Source of the DNA: Hyphomicrobium sp.
GTDB lineage: Bacteria > Pseudomonadota > Alphaproteobacteria > Rhizobiales > Hyphomicrobiaceae
Assembly (NCBI RefSeq): GCF_019753045.1
Contig: NZ_JAIELN010000007.1
Location: 186,001-250,000 of the forward strand
Direction of reading: 5' to 3'
Length of the DNA stretch: 64,000 nt
The position numbers and the translations under genes are program-made. Of this stretch, positions 1 through 9,656 are shown piece by piece (within the stretch, counting starts at the first letter, position 1; each line of letters begins with the position of its first letter). The notes below the pieces were generated by a model, which was not told the origin of the DNA, did no database searches, and saw only the letters and a program-made list of their open reading frames with translations.

Positions 1-1
1 C

Positions 2-1192
2 ATGGTCCGGACCCTGACCAGTGAAGGCATTGGCGTCGTTTGGAGCACGGCCTATCTCGAGGAAGCGGAGCGGTGCGAACGCGTGCTCCTGATGAACGAT
101 GGCAGGCTGGTCTATGAAGGAACGCCGTCCGAGATCACGAGTCGCATGGCCGGACGGAGTTTCCACGTACGCAACGCCGGAGAGCGGCGCCGGGCCGTGC
201 TCGCGGCCGCGGCCAAGATGCCCGGCGTCATAGACGGCGTCATCCAGGGCGCGAATGTCCGCATCGTCCTGGCGGCGGGAGCGACTCCCCCTTCCGCCGA
301 AGACTTCAAGGGTCTCTCGCTGGAGGTCGTTCCAACGCCGCCTCGTTTCGAGGACGCCTTCGTCAACCTGCTGGGCAGCGCCACCCCGGCGGTGTCCCGT
401 CTCCCAACAGCGGCGGACCCTGCGACGCGGAGCGCCGGCCCTGTCATCGAAGCGAGAGAGCTGACCCGCCGCTATGGTTCGTTTACAGCCGCTGACCGCA
501 TCTCTTTCGCAATTGGGAGGGGCGAGATCTTCGGTCTGCTCGGGCCGAATGGCGCCGGCAAATCGACCACCTTCAAGATGCTGTGTGGCCTCCTGCGCCC
601 GACCTCAGGCGAGGCGCGCGTCGCCGGCCTCGACGTCGCGGTTCAGACATCCGCCGCGCGCAACCGGCTCGGCTATATGGCGCAGAAGTTTTCGCTCTAT
701 GGAGATCTCAGCGTCGCGCAGAACTTGGAGTTCTTCGCCGGGGTCTATGGGCTCACGGGTGCAGGCCGTCGGCGCGCCGTCGAGCGCGTGACGGACGCGT
801 TCGGTCTGAAGCGATACCTCGACACGAACGCCGGAACGCTGCCGGCTGGCTATAAGCAACGCTTGGCGCTGTCATGCGCGGTCATGCACGAGCCGCCAGT
901 GCTCTTTCTCGACGAGCCGACCTCGGGCGTCGATCCGCTAACGCGTCGTGAGTTCTGGGCACATATTAATGCGCTCGTGCACAGCGGCGTTACGGTGATG
1001 GTGACGACGCATTTCCTCGATGAGGCCGAGTATTGCGATCGCATCGCGCTCATCTATCGAGGACGCGTAATCGCAACCGGATCTCCCGACGATTTGAAAG
1101 CCAGCGTACGGACGCCAGCGCTTTCCGATCCGACGCTCGAGGATGCATTCATCGCGCTCGTCGAGGCGGACGACCAGAAAGCAGTCGCATGA
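2..1192 (+). CDS. Dual-ATPase ABC exporter subunit, YbhF-like (5' end outside window)
   Basis: ATP-hydrolysing subunit of an ABC-2 type exporter. The visible 396 residues begin inside the end of a first nucleotide-binding domain (switch-like sequence WSTAYLEEAERC, then a linker). They then hold a complete second domain: Walker A GPNGAGKST near residue 180, signature-like LPAGYKQRLALS near 280, Walker B LFLDEPTSG near 300 and the H-loop TTHFLDEAEYC. Two ATPase domains in one chain are typical of YbhF/RbbA-type proteins. The stop overlaps the start of the first permease (ATGA), so translation is probably coupled. A HlyD-type adaptor gene would be expected upstream, outside the window. The substrate is unknown; relatives export drugs or cations. 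The first ATPase domain cannot be assessed. Confidence 0.9.
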   Translation: MVRTLTSEGIGVVWSTAYLEEAERCERVLLMNDGRLVYEGTPSEITSRMAGRSFHVRNAGERRRAVLAAAAKMPGVIDGVIQGANVRIVLAAGATPPSAEDFKGLSLEVVPTPPRFEDAFVNLLGSATPAVSRLPTAADPATRSAGPVIEARELTRRYGSFTAADRISFAIGRGEIFGLLGPNGAGKSTTFKMLCGLLRPTSGEARVAGLDVAVQTSAARNRLGYMAQKFSLYGDLSVAQNLEFFAGVYGLTGAGRRRAVERVTDAFGLKRYLDTNAGTLPAGYKQRLALSCAVMHEPPVLFLDEPTSGVDPLTRREFWAHINALVHSGVTVMVTTHFLDEAEYCDRIALIYRGRVIATGSPDDLKASVRTPALSDPTLEDAFIALVEADDQKAVA

Positions 1193-2331
1193 TGCCGTTG
1201 GCGTTGCAATCCACCGACCGCTTCCGCCGGATCGGTGCGCTGATTCGCAAAGAGACACGCCAGATCATCCGCGACCCAAGTACCATTGTCATCGCGGTGA
1301 TCCTCCCACTGACACTACTGTTCCTGTTCGGCTACGGCGTCTCCTTCGATGCCCGGCGTATCGAGATCGGGCTGGTCGTCGAGGATCCGACACCGGAGAC
1401 GGGCAGCTTCACGGCCTCGCTGACGAACTCGCCCCTCTTCGCAGCGCGTACGGCTCGTGATCGGCACAACTTCGACAGCGATCTTGTCGCTGGACGGATC
1501 GACGGGATTGTTATCCTAGCGGCCAATTTTGCCGCTCAGGCCGCGCGCGGCGACCGCGCGCCGATTCAGGTCATCGTCGACGGCAGCGACCCGAACAAGG
1601 CGACCCTGGTGCGCAACTACCTTCAGGGCGTTTGGGGAAACTGGCTCACCCAGGAGGCCATCGCGCGCGGCGAACGCGTGACCGTGCCCCTCACGGTCGT
1701 GCCGCGCGTCTGGTTCAATCCGGAGCTTTCCAGCCATCACTACCTCGTACCGGGCTCGATTGCGATCATTCTGATGCTCATCGGCGCCCTCCTCACAGCC
1801 CTCGTTGTCGCGCGTGAATGGGAGCGCGGTACGATGGAGGCGTTGCTCGCAACGCCCGTTGGCATTATCGACATTCTGGCAGGTAAACTCATTCCGTATT
1901 TCGTACTCGGCATGATCACCATGACACTCGCAACAGGCACGGCCTTGTTCCTGTTCAAAGTGCCATTTCGCGGGTCGTTCGCCGTGCTCGCGCTGATGAC
2001 GGCTGTATTCCTCACCACAGCGCTGGCCCAGGGCCTCTTGATCTCCACGTTGACCCGCAATCAGCTCGTCGCCGCCCAGAGCACGATGATCTCCGCCTTC
2101 CTGCCGAGCTTTTTTTTGTCGGGTTTCGTGTTCGAGATCGCTGGCATGCCCTTGTCGCTGAGGATCATCTCGTACGCGGTGCCAGCCAGATACTTCGTCT
2201 CTGGCCTTCAGACGCTGTTCCTCGCAGGCAACGTGTGGAGCGTCATCTGGCCGAACCTCGCCGGGATGGCGATCATCGCTTCCATTTACATCACCCTGAC
2301 AGCTTCAAAGACCAAAACAAGGCTCGACTGA
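1189..2331 (+). CDS. ABC-2 type permease, YbhS-like
   Basis: Inner-membrane permease of the exporter, 380 residues. The start is the ATG overlapping the upstream TGA; a longer reading upstream is only the shadow of the ATPase gene. It has the ABC-2 layout: a short cytoplasmic N-terminus with the RKETRQIIRDPS motif, one membrane helix (about 35-55), a large periplasmic domain (about 60-200), then five hydrophobic segments with the conserved VAREWERGTMEALLATP coupling segment. The next permease starts three bases after the stop. The two permeases are homologous and probably form a heterodimer with the dual ATPase. Confidence 0.93.
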   Translation: MMPLALQSTDRFRRIGALIRKETRQIIRDPSTIVIAVILPLTLLFLFGYGVSFDARRIEIGLVVEDPTPETGSFTASLTNSPLFAARTARDRHNFDSDLVAGRIDGIVILAANFAAQAARGDRAPIQVIVDGSDPNKATLVRNYLQGVWGNWLTQEAIARGERVTVPLTVVPRVWFNPELSSHHYLVPGSIAIILMLIGALLTALVVAREWERGTMEALLATPVGIIDILAGKLIPYFVLGMITMTLATGTALFLFKVPFRGSFAVLALMTAVFLTTALAQGLLISTLTRNQLVAAQSTMISAFLPSFFLSGFVFEIAGMPLSLRIISYAVPARYFVSGLQTLFLAGNVWSVIWPNLAGMAIIASIYITLTASKTKTRLD

Positions 2332-2334
2332 AAT

Positions 2335-3444
2335 ATGCGCCCCCGCTTGTGGTCCCTGATCGTTAAAGAGCTTCTCGCCAACTGGCGCGACCGTCGCAAC
2401 CGGATCATTCTTCTCATTTCTCCGATGATCCAAGTGCTGATCTTCTCCTTCGCCGCGACGCAGGAGGTGAAAAACGTGCCCCTTGCCGTGTTGGATGAGG
2501 ATCGTAGTGTGCTATCGCGCGAGTTGATCTCGCGTTTTGAGGCCTCGCCTCAGTTCTCGCAAGTCATGCGGCTTGAGGGCGTAGCCGATATCGCCCCGGC
2601 CATTGATTCCCGTGAGGCACCAGCGGTCTTACACATCGCTCAGGATTTCTCGCGCAGGCTTACGGCAGGGCAGCCGGTTCAGGTTCAGCTCCTTCTTGAC
2701 GGCCGGCGCTCGAACGCTGCGCAAATCATCCAGGGCTATACTGTCGAGATCGTCGATCGTCTGAACGCGGAGTTCGCCCGACTGGGTAGCCTGCGCGGTC
2801 CGCCAAGCTTTGTCGTGGCGCGGACCTGGTTCAATCCGAATTCCGATACGCTTTGGTCGACCGTGCCAGGCCTCTTTGCGGTACTGACGACTTCGGTTGG
2901 CATGATGGTATCTGCTCTGTCCGTCGCTCGTGAGCGGGAACTCGGCTCTTTCGAACAACTTCTCGTTTCACCGCTGACCTCCTTAGAGATCCTCGCTGGC
3001 AAGGCCGCATCGGCGCTAGTGATCGCTGTGGCCGAAACCACCATTGTCATGCTGATCGCGATGTACGTGCTTGTGGTGCCGATGGAAGGATCGATGTTGC
3101 TGCTCTACGGGTCGATGATCGTTTATCTCCTGTCCATCATTGGGATCGGATTGTTCATATCGTCGCTCTCCTCGACCCAGCAGCAAGCCGTTATCGGCAA
3201 CTTCATGTTTCTCGCCCCGGCGATCCTTCTTTCGGGATATGCAACGCCTGTCTCAAACATGCCGGACTGGCTGCAGACGCTGACGCTCGCAAACCCGGTC
3301 CGCCATTTCGTCGTCATAGCGAAGGGCGCCTTCCTAAAGGATCTGCCCATCGACGTCATTGCGACTCACCTTTGGCCGCTGGCACTGATTGCAGTGGTTA
3401 CGCTATCCGCTGCGACTTGGCTCTTTCGGGAAAAGACAGGGTAG
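2335..3444 (+). CDS. ABC-2 type permease, YbhR-like
   Basis: Second permease of the exporter, 369 residues. Its order matches its neighbour: the N-terminal KELLANWRDRRNRI segment, first membrane helix, periplasmic domain (about 45-170), then five C-terminal helices with the SVARERELGSFEQLLVSPL coupling segment. It is the last gene of the operon; the next genes are on the opposite strand. No terminator with a clear T-run was seen after the stop. Confidence 0.93.
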   Translation: MRPRLWSLIVKELLANWRDRRNRIILLISPMIQVLIFSFAATQEVKNVPLAVLDEDRSVLSRELISRFEASPQFSQVMRLEGVADIAPAIDSREAPAVLHIAQDFSRRLTAGQPVQVQLLLDGRRSNAAQIIQGYTVEIVDRLNAEFARLGSLRGPPSFVVARTWFNPNSDTLWSTVPGLFAVLTTSVGMMVSALSVARERELGSFEQLLVSPLTSLEILAGKAASALVIAVAETTIVMLIAMYVLVVPMEGSMLLLYGSMIVYLLSIIGIGLFISSLSSTQQQAVIGNFMFLAPAILLSGYATPVSNMPDWLQTLTLANPVRHFVVIAKGAFLKDLPIDVIATHLWPLALIAVVTLSAATWLFREKTG

Positions 3445-3744
3445 GTCTCAGGATTTCTTGGAGTCGCGGTCGACATCTCCCGTGGGCAGCAGACAACCCG
3501 GCCATTTGGGAAATGCGGGTTAATGTCTCAACAGTGTTGCCGCCTGACTCTACGCGGGAGGCAGGATCGAAAGCAGAATCGAGCCGCGAGCAGTACTTTG
3601 ACGCAGCTTGTCAACGCGCACTAGCCAGCGAGACCGAGTCGTTCGCGTGCAGGTTCTTGCCAGTCGGTCCCGGCCGGATAGCCTACGGCGGTAGCGAAAA
3701 TTATTAAGCTGGTTGCAGGATGGGCGCCATCGGAGTGGAGTAGG
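3445..3744. other. Intergenic stretch between convergent operons
   Basis: About 300 bases between the end of the permease gene and the end of the minus-strand TPM gene. Open frames here have no recognisable protein features. No repeat, RNA or clear terminator was seen. Confidence 0.5.
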
Positions 3745-4353
3745 TTAGATCTCTAAGAACTTGTCAGGCAACTCATCGCGGTTCAGTGCGCCCGGCGGAA
3801 AATGAGCGGCGAGAACCGCTCCGCATCGTTCGATCGCCGCGACAAAGCCGTCGGCAGGCCGGCCAACTTTGATCGCCGTAAGCAATACATTAATTGCGTC
3901 ATCCCAGACCTGGGGCGAGACTTTTTCGTTGATCCCGGCGTCTGCGACGATCTCCGCATAGCGTTCGGCCGTAGAGGCAAAGATGAGCACGCCGGTGCGA
4001 TGCTCGGTCTTGTCCAATCCTTGAGCAAAAAATTGACGCATCGCCTCAGCGTGCGCCCGATCTCGCTTGGCCTGTCGCGGTACGACGTGGAATCGAAGTT
4101 TCGGATGCGATAGGCCGATAGATGCAATCACGAAGGCGATAAGTTGCGACAGATAGATGGTCGCCGCGGACCATCTCGTTAGATAGATGAACGGCAACGG
4201 CGCGAACAAGGCTATTGCTGCCGCCCATGCGATCGGCACCAGTCGGTAGTCGCTTGAATGCCGAGCGACAACGCAGAAGATTTCTCCGGCGGTGCCCGAC
4301 TCCGCATTTCGGATAGCATCCGTGATGCGTCTCTTGTCAGAGTCGGCGATCAT
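3745..4353 (-). CDS. TPM-domain membrane protein
   Basis: A 202-residue protein with two hydrophobic segments (about residues 40-80) and a C-terminal TPM-type domain (TPM = TLP18.3/Psb32/MOLO-1), seen in [24 protein letters not shown] and the following helix. Residues 1-30 ([21 protein letters not shown]) are also TPM-like. The ATG was chosen because a GGAAGAAAG site precedes it and it lies 11 bases after the upstream TPM gene; the longer frame is a shadow of that gene. Third gene of a lemA-TPM-TPM operon. The biochemical role of such clusters is not established; they are linked to envelope processes. Confidence 0.85.
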   Translation of the reverse strand: MIADSDKRRITDAIRNAESGTAGEIFCVVARHSSDYRLVPIAWAAAIALFAPLPFIYLTRWSAATIYLSQLIAFVIASIGLSHPKLRFHVVPRQAKRDRAHAEAMRQFFAQGLDKTEHRTGVLIFASTAERYAEIVADAGINEKVSPQVWDDAINVLLTAIKVGRPADGFVAAIERCGAVLAAHFPPGALNRDELPDKFLEI

Positions 4354-4364
4354 TCTTTCTTCCT

Positions 4365-5132
4365 TCACCAGCTTCCTGACGAGCCCCCACCGCCGAACGT
4401 GCCGCCGCCGCCGCCGAAGCCGCCGCCCGACCGGGACGATCGCCCGTGTGATGACCTGCTTTCCGAAAGGAGTATCAGTAAGAGAGCCTGCAAGAGCGCC
4501 TGGCAATTTGCGCCCCCTGCGGTAGCGCAGAAGATCAGAAATCCGACCCCTAGGAGAACAATGACGATCACCAGCCAAAGCGGGACATCGTCAGGCTGCG
4601 TGATGTTGGGTGAGATACTTTGCGCGGCCCGTCGTTGCCATTCCTCAGCATCACCGCTTAACACCTGGATAAGGTCCTCGACACCGCGCTTGATGCCACC
4701 GGGAAAATCGCCAGCCTTGAAGCGCGGCAGGATTGAAGTCTCGATAATGTATTTGCCGATGGCATCGGTCAGCGTGCCCTCGAGTCCGTAACCGACTTCG
4801 ATTCGGACTTTTCGTTCGGTTGGTGCCACGATCAGGAGCGCGCCGTTATTCTTATCCTTCTGGCCGATTTGCCAGCGCCGCCCCAGTTGATATCCATAGT
4901 CCTCGATTGAAGTGCCTTGAAGCGATTTCAATGTGACCACGACCAACTGGTCCGTCGTCTTCTTCTCAAGATCGGCCAGCGCCTCTGTCAGCGCCGCGCG
5001 CTCTGCCGCGTCAAGCACGGCCGCCTCGTCGACGACGCGCCCCGTGAGCGCGGGAAAGCTGAGCGTCTGCGCGGCGCATGCGCCGACCAGACAGATCCAC
5101 GCCGCGGCAACGAAGATCGCACGGCGGAGCAT
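4365..5132 (-). CDS. TPM-domain protein, YgcG-like, secreted with Gly-rich tail
   Basis: A 255-residue protein with a Sec signal peptide (hydrophobic core about residues 5-17, AQT cleavage region near 21). A TPM domain follows (about 28-150) with the conserved start [16 protein letters not shown] and the segment [21 protein letters not shown] transmembrane helix (about 180-205) leads to a low-complexity Gly/Ser tail. This is the classic YgcG layout and faces the periplasm. The operon with lemA is widely conserved. Confidence 0.92.
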   Translation of the reverse strand: MLRRAIFVAAAWICLVGACAAQTLSFPALTGRVVDEAAVLDAAERAALTEALADLEKKTTDQLVVVTLKSLQGTSIEDYGYQLGRRWQIGQKDKNNGALLIVAPTERKVRIEVGYGLEGTLTDAIGKYIIETSILPRFKAGDFPGGIKRGVEDLIQVLSGDAEEWQRRAAQSISPNITQPDDVPLWLVIVIVLLGVGFLIFCATAGGANCQALLQALLLILLSESRSSHGRSSRSGGGFGGGGGTFGGGGSSGSW

Positions 5133-5144
5133 GACCGCGCTCCC

Positions 5145-5756
5145 TTAGAACTTCACTTGCGGCAGCCGCTTTGCATCCTCAGAGACCGTAAACTCCTGCA
5201 TTGGTTTGTTGCTCCTGTAGAGCGTTGATGCCCAGATTACACCCGGAAGGGTTCGAAGCTCCGTATTGTAGAGGCGCACCGCTTCGATGTAGTCGCGGCG
5301 TGCAACAGCAATACGATTTTCCGTGCCTTCGAGCTGCGACTGGAGTGCCAAGAAGTTTTGGTTTGACTTGAGGTCAGGATAGTTTTCGGAAACCGCGAGC
5401 AGTCGCCCGAGCGCGCCGGACAATTGCGCCTGCGCCTCTTGGAATTTCTTGAAAGCTTCTGGGTCGGTGATTGTACCCGCATTCACTTGGACTGACGTCG
5501 CGCGTGCGCGCGCGTCAGTTACTGCCTCGAGCACGGTGCGCTCCTGCTGCGCAAAGCCTTTAACCGTCTCGACCAAATTGGGGATGAGATCGGCCCGCCG
5601 CTGATATTGATTCAGCACGTCCGACCATTTCGCCTTGGCCTGTTCTTCGTAAGTCGGGATAGTATTGATGCCGCATCCCGACACCAGCAGTCCGAAAAGC
5701 GGCACGAGTATCGCTATCCGGGCAAATCGCGAGAGGCTTGTGAAAGAGGCAGACAT
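5145..5756 (-). CDS. lemA: LemA family lipoprotein
   Basis: A 203-residue LemA protein. The start chosen is the ATG giving a signal peptide with a lipobox (LLVSGC, Cys about residue 28), so it is probably a lipoprotein. Family motifs follow: YQRRADLIPNLVETVKG (about 50-66), long helices, and the C-terminal RTLPGVIWAS. A longer frame upstream runs into the pseudogene and is not used. First gene of the lemA-TPM-TPM set. The molecular function of LemA is unknown. Confidence 0.93.
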   Translation of the reverse strand: MSASFTSLSRFARIAILVPLFGLLVSGCGINTIPTYEEQAKAKWSDVLNQYQRRADLIPNLVETVKGFAQQERTVLEAVTDARARATSVQVNAGTITDPEAFKKFQEAQAQLSGALGRLLAVSENYPDLKSNQNFLALQSQLEGTENRIAVARRDYIEAVRLYNTELRTLPGVIWASTLYRSNKPMQEFTVSEDAKRLPQVKF

Positions 5757-5791
5757 GCAAATTCTCCTTGTCGGCTGCCACCGATCGCCCC

Positions 5792-5971
5792 GACGTTGTA
5801 GTGAAGAACGCGGCCGCATTCTCTCAAGTAAAACTGACCAAGGTCATAGGACACATGTTCGGCCAGAAGATCGCAGATAGTATCGGGATGGCCGCGACCC
5901 TTTCTTTCCACGACCTCGAATGAGGTTTCGCTCATCGTCGGACCTTTATGAGCGATAACCTCGAGATTCAC
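5792..5971 (-). pseudogene. N-terminal remnant of an archaeal-type S-adenosylmethionine synthetase
   Basis: About 60 residues beginning MNLEVIAHKGP with the unmistakable archaeal-type (AdoMet_Synthase family) N-terminus: VERKGRGHPDTICDLLAEHV, then a helix and LHYNV. After that residue the frame loses similarity and runs into the sequence preceding lemA. The family is about 400 residues, so more than four fifths is missing. The break lies about 35 bases before the lemA start, which suggests a deletion or insertion joined the two. It could be expressed as a short peptide but cannot be an enzyme. Confidence 0.75.
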
Positions 5972-5973
5972 GG

Positions 5974-6264
5974 CTACACCGTTGCCCGGCCCCAGATGAG
6001 GCGCGCAAAGCTAGGCCACAGATTGTAAAAGAACACGAACACCGCCGAGACGAACCAGCCATACATGGCGCTGGCGATCAGGCCATATAGGAAGCTCGGA
6101 ATGTCCAGCAGTTTGAACTGCGGGAAAATGTCGACCAAAAGGGCATGGCCTTTGAGTTCGGGGAAGAAGCCCCACAGGGTTACGCAAAGCACGTAGATCA
6201 CCTGAAACAGCATGCAGGTGGCAAACATTGTTGGCAGATAAGGAAGAGGATCGGATTTTGTCAT
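5974..6264 (-). CDS. Small membrane protein, DUF5676-like
   Basis: A 96-residue protein with two strong transmembrane segments (about 12-38 and 60-88), including MFATCMLFQVIYVLCVTLWGFFPEL and YGWFVSAVFVFFYNL. The ATG was chosen for the CAGAGGAGAC ribosome site; a longer frame adds an unlikely N-terminus. It has a paralogue at 21805-22098 with the same two-helix layout and conserved GLI...YGW(F/Y)V motif. Function is unknown; such proteins often sit beside copper/silver exporters, as here. Confidence 0.8.
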   Translation of the reverse strand: MTKSDPLPYLPTMFATCMLFQVIYVLCVTLWGFFPELKGHALLVDIFPQFKLLDIPSFLYGLIASAMYGWFVSAVFVFFYNLWPSFARLIWGRATV

Positions 6265-6293
6265 GATGTGTCTCCTCTGAAGAGATGACGACG

Positions 6294-6689
6294 TCACTGC
6301 TGCTCCGGATGATGAGCTTTGTGATCTTCATCAGTGGGCGATGCAGGAGTAGTTGGTGCGTCGCCCGATTTTTGGCCGCCTTGCATCATGCCGCCACCCA
6401 TCATTCCGCCGCCCATTTTCTGCATATTCCCCATCATCGTTCCCATCTGGTCGTGCATCTTCTGCATCTGGGTCTTCATGGATGGGTCGCTGGTGCTGCT
6501 CATCATGGCGCTCATATCCTTCATCATGACGCCCATGTTCTTCTGCATATCTCCCATCATCGGGCAGTTCATGCCGGCCGGGGCTTTCTGTGATGTGTCG
6601 GTTTTCGGTGTTGTGTCGGTTTGCGCGAAGGCAGCGGCCGGCAAAGCTAGCATTGCCGAAACCACGCATACGTTCATCAGAGCTTTCAC
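6294..6689 (-). CDS. Secreted Met-rich protein
   Basis: A 131-residue protein starting at GTG, eight bases after AAGGAGAAC. Residues 1-22 form a Sec signal peptide (ALPAAAFAQ). The mature part has more than twenty Met, arranged in MxxM/MM clusters (CPMMGDMQKNMGVMMKDM and GGGMMGGGMMQGG), and ends in HKAHHPEQQ. Methionine-rich periplasmic sequences typically bind Cu(I)/Ag(I). With CopA next on the same strand, a periplasmic copper-binding role is likely but inferred. Confidence 0.8.
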   Translation of the reverse strand: MKALMNVCVVSAMLALPAAAFAQTDTTPKTDTSQKAPAGMNCPMMGDMQKNMGVMMKDMSAMMSSTSDPSMKTQMQKMHDQMGTMMGNMQKMGGGMMGGGMMQGGQKSGDAPTTPASPTDEDHKAHHPEQQ

Positions 6690-6883
6690 GGTTGTTCTCC
6701 TTGGTTACCTGGTCCGCGAGTGCGCGCTTTCTATGCCGCACGGACCTACTTGATTGAATTCCATTTGGCGCGGGTGAAAACCTTGATGCCGGTCAAAAAT
6801 CGGCGAAAAATCACGCAAGATTATGCTCGCGGAAGCTGTCCATAATGGACTCGTCAAAGCTTTGAGATGTGCGCAGCAACACT

Positions 6884-9223
6884 TCACAGTCGTACCTGGT
6901 TTAGCCGCAGCGCATTACCGATGACACTGACGGAGGAAAGGGCCATGGCTGCGGCCGCAATGATTGGGGACAGCAGAACCCCAAACATTGGATAGAGAAC
7001 ACCCGCAGCCACGGGTATCCCTGCCGCGTTGTAAAAGAAGGCGAAGAACAAGTTTTGCCGAATGTTGCCCATCGTCGCCGCAGAAAGGCGGCGCGCTCGT
7101 ACAATTCCGTTCAGATCCCCCTTGAGCAGCGTGACGCCCGCGCTTTCCATGGCAACATCGGTGCCGGTCCCCATCGCAATACCGACGTCAGCGGCCGCCA
7201 GCGCCGGCGCATCATTGACACCGTCGCCGGCCATCGCGACGACACGTCCTTCGGAACGATATCGGGCGACGATCTTTCCTTTGTCCTCGGGCAGCACTTC
7301 CGCTTCGACATCCGAAATTCCGAGCTTCTGCGCGACCGCCCGCGCTGTCGTCGCGTTGTCACCGGTCAGCATGACGATGCGAATCCCGGCGGCTTTCAGC
7401 TCCGAGATCGCTTGGGCCGTGGTGACTTTGATGGGATCGGCAATAGCCAGGATGCCGGCGGCCTGCTTGTCGACGGCGACGTAGATCGCGGTGGCCCCTT
7501 CGCCGCGCAACTCGTCCGCCGCTTTGTCAAGATCGGCGGTGTTGACCCCGAGTTCGCTCATGATCCGCTTGTTACCAATGACCAGCTTGCGCCCGTCGAC
7601 TGATCCCGTAACGCCTTTGCCCACTGGAGAGTCAAAATCTTGAGGCGCCGTCAGTGACAACCCCCGGTCCTTCGCCGCCCGCACGATGGCTGCGGCAAGC
7701 GGGTGCTCGCTGTTGCGTTCGACGCTGGCGGCCAGGCGGAGCAGCTCGTTTTCATCGAGACCGGTCGTTCGTATCGCGACGACGCTTGGTTTGCCTTCCG
7801 TCAGGGTGCCGGTCTTGTCGATGACGAGCGTATCGACCCGTTCAAAACGTTCAAGGGCCTCGGCACTTTTGATCAGCACGCCGGATTGGGCGCCCCGCCC
7901 AACGCCGACCATGATTGACATAGGGGTGGCGAGACCGAGTGCGCACGGACAGGCGATGATCAAAACCGAAACGGCTGCGACGAGACCGAATGCGAACCGT
8001 GGCTCTGGTCCCCAGATTGCCCACGCCGCGAAGGCAAGGATTGCCACCGCAATGACGGTCGGCACGAACCAGGCGGAGACCTGATCCGCAAGCCGTTGAA
8101 TTGGCGCGCGGCTGCGCTGTGCCTGGGCCACCATCTGAACGATTTGCGCCAGCACCGTGTCGCGCCCGACCTTGTCGGCTCGCATTACGAAGCCGCCCGA
8201 TTGATTCATCGTGGCGCCGATGACTTGGTCACCTGCCGCCTTTGTGACGGGCATGGACTCGCCCGTCACCATCGACTCATCGATCGAACTTCGACCATCG
8301 ACGATGGCCCCATCGACAGGGACACGTTCGCCTGGACGCACACGCAGCTGGTCGCCGACCTGCACCTGATCGAGGCTCACGTCCTCATCTGTGCCATCCC
8401 CTCGAACGCGTCGCGCCATTTTCGGTGAAAGATCGAGCAGCGCCCGAATGGCGCCACTCGTCTCCTCGCGCGCCTTGAGCTCGAGAACCTGGCCGAGAAG
8501 CACGAGCACGGTGATGACGGCCGCCGCCTCGAAATAGATAGAGACCGATCCGTCCATGCCGCGCATGGCGGACGGAAACAGATCCGGCAGCGCCGTGCCA
8601 ACGATGCTGTAAATCCATGCTACGCCGGTACCCATGGCAATGAGCGTGAACATGTTCAGATTGCCGGTGCGAACCGAGGCAACGCCGCGCACGAAAAAGG
8701 GCCAACCCGCCCACAGCACGACGGGCGTGGCGAGCAGCAGCTGCAGCCAATTCGACGTCTGCTGCCCGAGCCATTGATGCAAACCGGCGAGGTGCCCGCC
8801 CATCTCCAGAGCAACGACGGGCAAGGAGAGAACCAGCCCCACCCAGAATCGCCGACGCATGTCAGCAAGCTCGGGATTCTCGCCCTGACCAGCGGTGACG
8901 AGTTCCGGCTCGAGTGCCATGCCGCATATGGGGCACGAGCCGGGACCAACCTGACGGATCTGCGGATGCATCGGGCAAGTATAGATCGTGCCTTCCGGAA
9001 CAGGCCGAGCTGGCTTTGTTTCAGGGGTCAGGTATTGCTCGGGCGCGCTGGCGAACTTTTCCTTGCAGCGTGCAGCGCAGAAATAATAGGTGCGCCCAGC
9101 GTGGACATGCCGGTACTTGGCAGTGTGAGGGTCCACGGTCATGCCGCAGACGGGGTCTTTGTTGCCCTCCATCGAGCCGTGTTGATGGCCATGATGCCCG
9201 TGCGCGTGGACGTCTGCCGACAT
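6884..9223 (-). CDS. copA: Cu(I)-exporting P1B-type ATPase with YHS and heavy-metal-binding domains
   Basis: A 779-residue copper exporter of the inner membrane. In order: a His-rich start, a YHS domain (22-65, DPVCGM...CAARC), a heavy-metal-binding domain (81-107, CPMHP...CPICGM), then the P-type core. The core has the TGES actuator loop (320-323), the CPC membrane motif (425-427) for Cu(I)/Ag(I), DKTGT with the phosphorylated Asp (469-473), the HP dipeptide (SEHPLA) and GDGVNDAP. Classical CxxC HMA domains are replaced by the YHS/HMBD pair. It is transcribed away from the CsoR-type gene over a 72-base region with two operators, so copper derepression is likely. Confidence 0.96.
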   Translation of the reverse strand: MSADVHAHGHHGHQHGSMEGNKDPVCGMTVDPHTAKYRHVHAGRTYYFCAARCKEKFASAPEQYLTPETKPARPVPEGTIYTCPMHPQIRQVGPGSCPICGMALEPELVTAGQGENPELADMRRRFWVGLVLSLPVVALEMGGHLAGLHQWLGQQTSNWLQLLLATPVVLWAGWPFFVRGVASVRTGNLNMFTLIAMGTGVAWIYSIVGTALPDLFPSAMRGMDGSVSIYFEAAAVITVLVLLGQVLELKAREETSGAIRALLDLSPKMARRVRGDGTDEDVSLDQVQVGDQLRVRPGERVPVDGAIVDGRSSIDESMVTGESMPVTKAAGDQVIGATMNQSGGFVMRADKVGRDTVLAQIVQMVAQAQRSRAPIQRLADQVSAWFVPTVIAVAILAFAAWAIWGPEPRFAFGLVAAVSVLIIACPCALGLATPMSIMVGVGRGAQSGVLIKSAEALERFERVDTLVIDKTGTLTEGKPSVVAIRTTGLDENELLRLAASVERNSEHPLAAAIVRAAKDRGLSLTAPQDFDSPVGKGVTGSVDGRKLVIGNKRIMSELGVNTADLDKAADELRGEGATAIYVAVDKQAAGILAIADPIKVTTAQAISELKAAGIRIVMLTGDNATTARAVAQKLGISDVEAEVLPEDKGKIVARYRSEGRVVAMAGDGVNDAPALAAADVGIAMGTGTDVAMESAGVTLLKGDLNGIVRARRLSAATMGNIRQNLFFAFFYNAAGIPVAAGVLYPMFGVLLSPIIAAAAMALSSVSVIGNALRLNQVRL

Positions 9224-9241
9224 AATTCTGGACCTTTCTTG

Positions 9242-9284
9242 TACCCTCTGGGGGTATGCTTGACCTTAGTACCCTAAGGGGGTA
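9242..9284. promoter_or_regulatory. Two palindromic CsoR-type operators in a divergent promoter
   Basis: Two 15-base sites, TACCCTCTGGGGGTA (9242-9256) and TACCCTAAGGGGGTA (9270-9284), differ at only two central bases and start 28 bases apart. G-tract palindromes of this type are the known operator class of CsoR/RcnR repressors. They lie between copA and the CsoR-type gene and probably control both. Confidence 0.85.
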
Positions 9285-9295
9285 TCCGTCAATGC

Positions 9296-9571
9296 ATGGC
9301 TAAACCGTCGAAAAGCTCAAATCTGAAGCGCCTGAGCCGGATTGAAGGACAGGTTCGCGGCCTTATGCGCATGATCGAAGAAGATCGGTACTGCATCGAC
9401 ATCGTCACGCAGATCGCTGCGGTCCGGGCGGCTCTGCGCCGCGTTGAAGAGGAGGTGCTTCAGGATCACATCGGGCATTGTGTCGAACACGCGATTGTCA
9501 GCGGAAATGCCGTTGATCAGCGCCGCAAGATTAAGGAGCTTATGGACGTTTTGAGCCGCGCATCGCGTTGA
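9296..9571 (+). CDS. csoR: CsoR/RcnR family metal-sensing repressor
   Basis: A 91-residue all-helical protein of the DUF156 family. It has the hallmark LKRLSRIEGQVRGLMRMIEEDRYCIDIVTQIAAV; Cys near residue 37 and the HIGHC motif near 62-66 supply the Cys-His-Cys metal site of CsoR. Copper is the likely inducer given the divergent copA and the operators, although other DUF156 proteins sense nickel or formaldehyde. A hairpin (9566-9583, CGTTGAT/ATCAACG) overlaps the stop codon but lacks a T-run. Confidence 0.93.
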   Translation: MAKPSKSSNLKRLSRIEGQVRGLMRMIEEDRYCIDIVTQIAAVRAALRRVEEEVLQDHIGHCVEHAIVSGNAVDQRRKIKELMDVLSRASR

Positions 9572-9656
9572 TTTCCATCAACGTAGGCCGCGAGATCAAC
9601 GAGTATGAGAAACAAGATGACGGGGATTGCCTTGTTGGCCATTGCTGGAGAAGACG

